A DNA stretch of 15,397 bases from Chloroflexota bacterium. Its GTDB lineage: Bacteria; Chloroflexota; Anaerolineae; J102. Under the pieces are notes generated by a model, which did not search any database, had not been told where the DNA came from, and was given only the letters and a program-made list of their open reading frames with translations. Positions within the stretch are counted from its first letter, which is position 1; the number at the start of each line of letters is the position of its first letter. A program made the translations under genes and the position numbers. Location of the stretch: assembly GCA_013152695.1 (NCBI GenBank), contig JAADFV010000115.1, positions 1 through 15,397 of the forward strand. Reading direction: 5' to 3'. Shown here piece by piece: positions 1 through 8,100 of the stretch.

Positions 1-69
1 ACATCGACCCCGACTGCCACGATCACACCTACACCCACAATCACTCCGACCCCTACGGCGACACCAACC
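1..69 (+). repeat. Thr/Pro linker repeat DNA
   Basis: In-frame degenerate ACN-CCN hexamers encode alternating Thr and Pro, typical of extended and possibly O-glycosylated linkers between extracellular domains. The array runs off the left edge of the window. Confidence 0.8.
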
Positions 70-1872
70 ATGGGCGCCTGCATCCCCACTCCCGATGCCT
101 ATGAAGTCGATAACAGTTCTGGCCAGGCGGGGATGCTAAACCCCGGTGCTCCTGCGCAAACACATACAATTCATGTCGATGGCGATGAAGATTGGCTTGT
201 CCTGGAGATGATTCCGGGCTATCGCTATACTTTTTCCATCGATCTTGTCGGTTCTGCCGCGGCTGTGCACAGCGAATTACGTGCCCCGGATGGCATCCAG
301 GTGTTGGCTGCTATTGATACGACCCTTTCCCAGCCTCACGGAGAGATTGTTTGGCAGGCCTTGAGACGGGGGTTCTACTACGTGCAGGTCACACAGATCG
401 GGGCAGCCTACGGCTGTTACACCGACTATACCATCGCCGTAACAGAGACACCGGCCCCTTCTGCCTGCCCAGTACCTGATCCTCTGGAACCGAACAACCG
501 CTGGGAAGATGCCTCGCTCCTCAATGTTGGTGGGCCCAGCCTTTCCCTGGCATTCGACAGCAATGGCGATGAGGACTGGTTCAAATTTGCCGTACAGGCC
601 GGCGTCACCTACTCGATTTCTACCTCCCACCTGTACACCGATACCGATACGATTCTCTTCCTCTTCTGGCCACCGGATTTTGCCGAAGCTGATGCCATAT
701 CCTTCAATGATGATTATGGTGGTCTTGTTGCCAGCCAGATTGTCTGGAAGGCGCCAGCGTACGGCACAGCTTATTTCAAGGTACGAGATTACTGGCGACG
801 TGGTGATTGCCGGACGTACGACCTCACTCTGGCGGGATATTATGTTGGTTATTTGCCCTTGATAAGCAGGCCGAAAGGACCACCTACGCCTACACCTACC
901 CTCACCCCCACCCCAACACCAACACGCTCTCCCATCCCCGACGACTTCATCCTCCTGGATTTCTCCGGGGGAGGTACGCGCAATCTCAATGGTGTAGCTG
1001 TCAACAGTGCCACCAATCGAATCTATATCGCCAGTCGTAACACCGATACTGTTCTGGTGATCGACGGTAACAGCCACCAGCGCCTGACGGAAATCTCTGT
1101 GTGCGACCAACCCTTCGGCCTGGATGTCAACGAGCAGACGAACATGGTGTATGTAGCCTGTTATGGTGCTGACTCCGTGGCAATCATCGATGGTGCCAGC
1201 AACCAGCTTTATCGTATTCGCCATGTGGGACCCGAGCCGACCTTTGTCAGCATCAATGAGAAGACCAACAAGATATTTATCGTTGTGCACGGCATCAACG
1301 GTGTTGCCGTGATGAACGGTAATTGGCAGAAAGTGGAGCGTTATCTCGGCGCCGATCGCGGTGCCTTCAGCGTTGTGGTCAACGAAACCCTGAATCGCAT
1401 TTATGTTGCCAATCGAGACGATGGCTCTATCTCTACCTTTGACGGTGAGACCTGGCATGAGCTCGATAGCCAGAAAATCTGGCCCGATCAGCCCGCCGTA
1501 CCGTATGCCCTGGGATTCAATCCCCGTACACAACGACTTTACGTAAGTTATGCCAAGAATGGACAAACCAACAAGGTCGCTGTCTACAAAACGAGCTACA
1601 ACGGCTTGATCTACATGGCAACAGTCAGCGTAGGCGAAGGCGGTATGGATGCAGCAGGGCGTTTGGGAGTCAATCCCACCCGCAATCATATCTATGTGCC
1701 CAATACGGCCTCCAACAGCCTTTCTGTCATCGATGGCGCCAGCAATCAGGTGATATCAACCATTCCTGTAGGCGCCGAGCCTTTTGGTATTGATATCAAT
1801 CCTCTTACCAACCTGGTTTATGTGAGTATGCGCCAGGACCAGAGCCTGTGGGTCATTCCTGACAGGCCCTAG
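1..1872 (+). CDS. Large secreted surface protein, C-terminal part: Thr/Pro linker, two PPC domains, seven-bladed beta-propeller (5' end outside window)
   Basis: The reading frame is open to base 1; the first 23 codons are a Thr/Pro-rich linker, so the ATG at 70 is internal and the true start lies upstream. After the linker come two PPC-type domains (about bases 79-456 and 463-840). The second is the clearer one, with DGDEDW-like and W-x-AP-x-x-G signatures (NGDEDWFKF, WKAPAYGTAYFKV). A YLPLI motif (850-864) and a second Thr/Pro linker follow, then seven repeats of the type N-x-x-T-N-x-[IVL]-Y-V (934-1869), as in YVTN/NHL beta-propellers. The tail ends WVIPDRP. PPC domains are known from secreted bacterial proteins; the propeller probably binds a ligand or partner outside the cell (inference). 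Its tail is paralogous to that of the next gene. No transmembrane anchor or LPXTG is visible at the C-terminus. Ligand and function are unknown. Confidence 0.88.
   Translation, partial: TSTPTATITPTPTITPTPTATPTMGACIPTPDAYEVDNSSGQAGMLNPGAPAQTHTIHVDGDEDWLVLEMIPGYRYTFSIDLVGSAAAVHSELRAPDGIQVLAAIDTTLSQPHGEIVWQALRRGFYYVQVTQIGAAYGCYTDYTIAVTETPAPSACPVPDPLEPNNRWEDASLLNVGGPSLSLAFDSNGDEDWFKFAVQAGVTYSISTSHLYTDTDTILFLFWPPDFAEADAISFNDDYGGLVASQIVWKAPAYGTAYFKVRDYWRRGDCRTYDLTLAGYYVGYLPLISRPKGPPTPTPTLTPTPTPTRSPIPDDFILLDFSGGGTRNLNGVAVNSATNRIYIASRNTDTVLVIDGNSHQRLTEISVCDQPFGLDVNEQTNMVYVACYGADSVAIIDGASNQLYRIRHVGPEPTFVSINEKTNKIFIVVHGINGVAVMNGNWQKVERYLGADRGAFSVVVNETLNRIYVANRDDGSISTFDGETWHELDSQKIWPDQPAVPYALGFNPRTQRLYVSYAKNGQTNKVAVYKTSYNGLIYMATVSVGEGGMDAAGRLGVNPTRNHIYVPNTASNSLSVIDGASNQVISTIPVGAEPFGIDINPLTNLVYVSMRQDQSLWVIPDRP
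880..933 (+). repeat. Thr/Pro linker between PPC and propeller
   Basis: In-frame tract of Thr and Pro codons separating the YLPLI motif from the propeller. It occupies the same position as the linker at 9466-9564 in the next gene. Confidence 0.8.
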
Positions 1873-1968
1873 CATGTGTGTTCACCGCACTTTGTCAAGG
1901 ACAGTATCACCTCTGTTATCAACCCTTTCGCACAGAAATAGCTTTGCCGGCAATGAATCTACATCATC

Positions 1969-1997
1969 TTGTGAGAAATTGTATCTTTATCTGAAAT
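1969..1997 (+). promoter_or_regulatory. Possible sigma70-type promoter for the leader ORF and giant gene
   Basis: TTGTGA (1969-1974) and TGAAAT (1992-1997) are separated by 17 bases, each matching four of six consensus positions, in an AT-rich stretch. Matches of this quality arise by chance, so this is only a candidate. Confidence 0.25.
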
Positions 1998-2095
1998 AAA
2001 AGCTATGGTAGCATTACTTTTTGAGGAACAATTGCGTCTACTTAATTGATCGAGTCTCTCCGCGCGCCCAGTCATGTGGAGGAGGATACACGATC

Positions 2096-2185
2096 ATGAC
2101 TCTGAAATTGCTCAATATCTACCAATTTATAAACATTATTCCATCATCCATTACTATTTTGGGGACTTGCCGCCGCACCAATTAG
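2096..2185 (+). CDS. Putative 29-residue leader peptide upstream of the giant surface protein
   Basis: The ORF starts at ATG 2096, ten bases after a strong Shine-Dalgarno GGAGGAGG (2078-2085), and stops at TAG 2183-2185. It is in a different frame from the giant gene. The peptide begins MTLKLLNIYQ and is hydrophobic and Ile-rich in the middle, ending in a basic CRRTN. Its stop codon overlaps the Shine-Dalgarno AGGAG (2184-2188) of the giant gene, an arrangement expected for translational coupling. No family is recognised. It could be a true regulatory leader or a chance ORF; the quality of the ribosome site and the exact stop position argue for function. Confidence 0.45.
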   Translation: MTLKLLNIYQFINIIPSSITILGTCRRTN

Positions 2186-2188
2186 GAG
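2184..2188 (+). promoter_or_regulatory. Ribosome binding site fixing the start of the giant gene
   Basis: AGGAG lies eight bases upstream of ATG 2197. It decides for this start over the in-frame ATG at 2074, because the protein from 2197 then begins with a short basic N-terminus followed directly by a signal-peptide-like hydrophobic segment. Confidence 0.8.
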
Positions 2189-2196
2189 ATGCAGTC

Positions 2197-5100
2197 ATGA
2201 ATTCGACTTTCCAAACAAGTGGCATACATTCGTCCTTCGCTATGCTGAAAACACGGCCTGTACGCCTGGTCGCGATGATGCTCATAAGCGTGCTCATTGC
2301 CTTACTGGCCCTCTATGCCATCATTAGTCCTGCTGTGTTGGCTGGCGATGCCGACAAGCCGCTAGAGGCGGTTATGTACGGTTCTTGTCAGGATACCAGC
2401 GGTTTGGGCGTGTTGATGGCCGGCACCGGGCTCGATGGTTTCGGCGTTATGTCTGGCACCGTCAGTATCGATGTGCCCGGCACCGTCATCAGCGCCTGGG
2501 TCTATTACAACGGTTCGGATGATGACAGCGAAGGCGCCGACGACAGTGTGATTTTCAATGGCACACCTCTTTCGGGGACATTAGCGGGTGGCGCAGCTTT
2601 ATGGCAATTGAATCAGTGGAGTTATGTTTATGAAGTCGATGTCACCGCCCTGGTTTCTTCGGGGCCTGGAACTTATACTTTGGATGGTGTTGATGTAGGG
2701 GTTCAGAGTGGCTTTGTGACTTATGCTAATGGTTGGGAATTAGTGGTGCTCTACGCCGATCCCACGCGTCAACCCTATCGTGTCGGCATTGCTCAAGGCT
2801 TGGATCTGGCAGCCGGTCACTCGGGGCCGGCCAGCGGACCGGGGATCAATCCAGTCATCTTCCCCTTTAATCCCGCCGCTATTACCCGTACAGCACAACT
2901 GATTTCTTCGGCGGGAGGTGTTTTTCCTGGGCAAGGAACAGCCATTTGGTATGAGATAGGGTACGGTACTCCTCCCATCACGACCACAGATATCTACACA
3001 GGTAATTTGCTAGCCGACGATCCTTTCCAGGCTAATGATGGTAACTACTGGGATACCTATACCGCCACCATCGATATTCCTCCCAATGCCACTTATGTCG
3101 TGGTACAAACCGAGTCTAAGGATGACGTAACGCCTGCTAATTTGGAGTGGGTGCTGCAATCGATCGAATTTCCTGATGCTTGTCCCGAAATCGATGTGCG
3201 GAAAGTTCTGACCCAGCCCCAAAGCGGTGTGGCCGGCGCTGGCGATACAGTCATCTTTGATATCGGTGTAGAGAATATCGGTAACACTGAATTAATTACC
3301 GTGCCTCTAGTCGATGAGTTCGATCCCGCCTTTCTAACCTTCGACACCAGCTCACCCGCGACTCCAGACAGTCAGGCCAGTGGTGTTCTCACCTGGACGG
3401 ATATTTCTGGCGTGGGCTCAATGCTGCCCAACGATATCATCACCTACACACTTTCCTTTACGGCCACCGCGCCAACCGCCGTACCGACTACCAATACGGC
3501 CACCGCCCAGGGAACTGATTTCAACTTAGAACAGACGCCGCCTGTCAGTGACACAGCCAGTGTGGAGATTGTCGCCGACATGTTAGTGCGTAAAGAGGCC
3601 TCGGCTATTGCCGATCTGGGTAACGACTTATACAAAGTGGTGTATGAAATCGAGGTTGTCAATGGCAGTGCCATTGCCCAAACCTACGATCTTACTGATA
3701 CCTTTGGTTTCGACACGGATTTCAGTATCGTGACTACGCCGACCGTGAGTACTGATGCTGGTGTTGTTCCGGACCCAACCTTCACCGGAACCGCGCCCAA
3801 TACGCATCTTGCTACAGGCGTCAATATTCCCGTGGGTACGACACACACCTGGACGATTACGGTCTTGGTCGACGCCAGTAACGATCCCAATCCTCCCACT
3901 GCCATCGATGCCTGCGATCCCACCTCGCCTACACCGGAGACCGGTCTTTACAACGAGGCCGAGATGGCGGTTAACGGTATTCCCCAAACGGCTGATGCCT
4001 GTCCTTCCGATGGAACCACGGTCGTGTTCGAAAAGAGCGCCGGCCGCATTATTCAGGTGGATACGAACCAGTATCGGGTTCAGTACGACATTGTTGTCAA
4101 TAATACAGGCAGTGCCTCTACCACCTATAATCTCACCGATACCTTCATGTTCGACAGCGACTTCAGCTTGGTGGGGCAACCTGATGTCAGTACCGACGCG
4201 GGTGTAACACCCAATCCTGCCTTCACGGGCAGCGCCCCCAACGAAGAACTGGCCAGCGGCGTTACGATTCTTGCTGGTGCTACCCACACCTGGACCATCT
4301 CTGTCGTCGTAGATACGACCAACGATCCTCCCAGTGTTGGCGCCTGTGATCCGAACAATCCCACGCCCAACACCGGTCTTTACAACGAAGCCGAACTCAC
4401 AGTCAACGGCATTCCCAACACCGAAGACGCCTGTCCCGATACGGATACCGGCGCCCTGGGAGACTATCTGTGGTACGATGCCAATGCTGACGGATTGCAG
4501 GATGTGACGGAAGCAGGCCTGGGCAACGTGACCCTTGAGCTCTGGCTCGATGTTGATGGCAACAACGCACTCGACCCCATTACTGATACGCTTGTAGCCA
4601 GCACCACCACCGATGCTGACGGTGGTTACATCTTTACTGATTTGGCACCGGCGGACTATCTCGTCGATGTCACAGACACGAACGGTATTCTCACAAGTTA
4701 CACCCTGACTTCAGGCCCTCAAAGTAAGGCCGTTCCCTTTGCCTATAGTTTGGCTCCCGACGAAATTTATCGTGATGCTGATTTTGGCTATGTGATGGTA
4801 CCGACACCGGGGACAGCCGTCGTCGGCGACACCGTTTGGTATGATCCCAATCAGAACGGCGTGCGCGATGCCGGTGAGACCGGCATTCCCGGCGTCACTG
4901 TTGAGCTTAAAAACTTTGGGACTGACGGCATTCCTCAAAATGGCGATGACACTGTCATTGCTTCTGCCATAACCGACCTCAATGGAAACTATTTGATTCC
5001 CAATGTCCTTCCCGGTAGCTATTACGTCGATGCTGTAGCCGGCATACCCGGCGGCGTCATTCCTTCCAGCGGTGCCCCCGATCCCACAGCTCCCTTTAGT

Positions 5101-8100
5101 GTTGCTGCTGGCGATCAATATCTCGATGCCGATATCGGCTATGTCATTGACACACCCTCTGAAATCGCCGGCACGATTTGGGATGACACCCCCAACGGTA
5201 ACGGCATTCTTGATGAAGCGGGTGCGCCCGGCATTCCCGGTGTCAGCGTCGACCTGCTCGATGCCGTCGGGCATATCCTTGCCACGACCACCAGCGATAC
5301 CAACGGCGACTTCAGTTTCCCCGGCCTCCCCTCCGGTACCTATCAAGTACAGGTTTCCGATACCCAGCACGTACTCGATGATTACACACCCACCATCATC
5401 ATCGGTGGTACTGGCGACAACACCAACAAAGCTCAACCCTATGTCATCATCCTGCCCTCCAATACCATCAATCCCACCGCCGACTTTGGCTACGTATTTT
5501 CTGGCCAGGACAACTACGGCGGCATCATCGGCAACCAGGTCTGGTATGATGTCGATGGCGATGGTGTCTTCGAACCTGCTGATGGCGATGTCGGTGTCGA
5601 AGGGGTTACGGTTGAGTTGCGTGATGGCCAGGGACAGTTGCTCGATGTGACCACGACCGGTGCTTCCGGCGACTACGTTTTTACCAGCCTGCCAGCTGGC
5701 GATTATCAGGTCTCGGTGAGTGATAGCGAACACATTCTCGCCGGTTACATCCCGACCAACTACCCGGCCAACCAGACAGCCGACAATAACAATAAATATC
5801 AACCCTACAGCATCACCCTCGCACCAGATGAAGTCAATATGACAGCCGACTTTGGCTACACACGACAGGCGGCGATTGGCGATTTCGTTTGGTACGACAG
5901 CAATAGCGACGGTATTCAGGATGTCGCCGAACCCGGCATCGCCAACGTTACCCTTGATCTGTACGATGTCGGTCCCGATGGAGTGATTGGTGGGGGTGAC
6001 GATGCTCTCATTGCCAGTACCGTTAGTGATGCTGACGGTGGCTATCTCTTCCCGGGTTTGCCTCCCGGCATCTACTACGTGGATGTAACCGATGTCAATG
6101 GCCAACTGAGCAGTTACAACCAGATCGTAGCCAATCAGGCCCAACCAGATCCCACCGGCCCTATTACCCTCACCACCGGCGAAGTCTTTAAGGATGCAGA
6201 TTTTGCTTACGTACAGACACCACTAACGCCTGGGAACGCCATAGTCGGCGATACAGTCTGGTTCGATGCCAATGCCGATGGCTGGCAGCAGCCGGGTGAA
6301 CCGGGTATTCCCGGCGTCACCGTCAATCTGGCCGAGCCGGGACCAGATGGCATTGTTGGTAGCGGCGATGATGTTGTCATTGCTACGACGACAACAGATG
6401 AGACAGGCAACTATCTGTTTACCGACGTGGCTCCCGGCACTTATTTCGTTGAGACCGTTTCGGGTGTGCCTACCGGCCTTACCTCGTCCCCGGCTGCCCC
6501 TGATCCTACCCAACCCTTCAGTGTTGCTGCCGGCGATCAATTCCTGGATGCCGACATAGGCTATACTGATACTCCTGGCAACGTTCTGGGAGAAATCGGC
6601 GATCTTGTATTCGAAGATGCCAATCACAGTGCAGATTATGATGTTGGTGACGACGAGCTCGCCGGTGTTTCTGTCGATCTCATCCGTGACAGTAATGGAA
6701 ATGGTGTGTGGAATAGCGGAGAACCGATCATCGCCACGGTTACGACTGACGAAAATGGCGCTTATCTCTTTACTGGCGTTCCTGCCGACGACTATCTCGT
6801 ACATGTTAGTGACACTAACGCCGTCCTGATCGACTACTACCGCGGCCCCTTGGGTACACCCGGCGTCGATGGTGACTCCCAGGCTGATCCCTACTCAATT
6901 CTCGGCTTCCCCGCCGGGGGGAGTGACCTCACCGCTGATTTTGGCTTTATACCTGCCAATCGTGACAACGTTAGTGTCATCGGCAATCAGATTTGGCTGG
7001 AGGTCGACGGTGATGGTGTTTTCAATCCTATCAACGGTGACGTCGGCCAGGCAGGGGTGACGGTCGAATTACTTGATGTCTTCGGGCAGGTCATTGCCAC
7101 GACCACCAGTGGTGCTTCCGGTGATTATAGTTTTACCGGCTTACCGGCAGGCCCGTACAGTGTGCAGGTGACCGATACGTTTGCCATCCTTAGCGCCTAC
7201 ACCGCAACAACATTCCCACCCGATCAGGTGAGCGACAACACCAACAAGATCCAACCCTTTGCCATCAGCTTACCTTCATCTGCTGCCGTTCTCACGGCTG
7301 ATTTCGGCTACCTGGCTGGGATCGATCTACAAATTACGAAGGATGATGGTGGGGTCAATGTATCACCGGCAGGCATCGTCACCTATACTCTTGTCTACAC
7401 CAATGTAGGCACGTGGACAGCCACCGGCGTCTTCATCACCGATACTGTTCCCGCCAACACGACCTTCAATCCCGCTGCAAGTACAGCCGGTTGGTCCTGC
7501 TCTCCTGACAACAGTGCCGGTAGCGTTTGTGGTATCAGCATTGGCACATTGCCTTCTGGTGGCACAGGCTCTGTCGACATTGCCTTTACCGTCGATGATC
7601 CTGTTCCTGCCGGCGTCACCCAGATCGAAAACACCGCATTCATTCAGGATGACGGCGCCCACGGTGTTGATCCCACGCCAACCGATAACCAGGATTCTGA
7701 CACTACTCCCATCAGCGCCGGTCCCGATCTGGCCATTACCAAAGATGATGGCGGCATTAGTGCTCAGCCCGGTGATACTGTAGTTTATACCCTCAGCTAC
7801 GCCCATAATGGCACCCAGGATGCCACCGGCGTCACGATTACCGACACTGTACCAACTTACACGACCTTCAATGTCGGTTCCAGTACGAGCGGTTGGAGCT
7901 GTGTACCCAATAGCAGTGCCGGTAGTCTCTGTACATTTACCCTTGGTGCAGTCGCAAGCGGGGCCAGTGGTTCCGTGAACTTTGCTGTCACCATCGACAG
8001 CTCTGTACCGGCAGGGGTCACCCAGATCGATAACACAGCCTACATTCAAGATGACGGCACAAACGGCCCTGACCTTACACCGAGCGACAACCAGGATAGC

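Larger units (their letters stand above)
1873..2196. other. Intergenic region with leader ORF, no clear terminator
   Basis: This gap of 324 bases is AT-rich in its middle (about 1960-2050). I see no stable terminator hairpin after the first gene. It holds a weak promoter candidate and a 29-codon leader ORF (listed separately). An ATG at 2074 is in frame with the giant gene and open through to it, but it lacks a Shine-Dalgarno, so it is not used here as the start. Confidence 0.7.

Noticed and set aside
277..1689. Long minus-strand ORF of 470 codons opposite the first surface protein
   Set aside because: It mirrors a well-supported + strand gene with clear domains. Its translation has no coherent domain and arises from the codon bias of the repeats.
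2074..2196. Upstream in-frame start that would add 41 residues to the giant protein
   Set aside because: No Shine-Dalgarno precedes it, and the extension would displace the signal peptide from the N-terminus. ATG 2197 has AGGAG at eight bases.
4711..6144. Long minus-strand ORF of 477 codons opposite the SdrD-B repeats
   Set aside because: Shadow of repetitive + strand coding DNA; no ribosome site and no recognisable protein.
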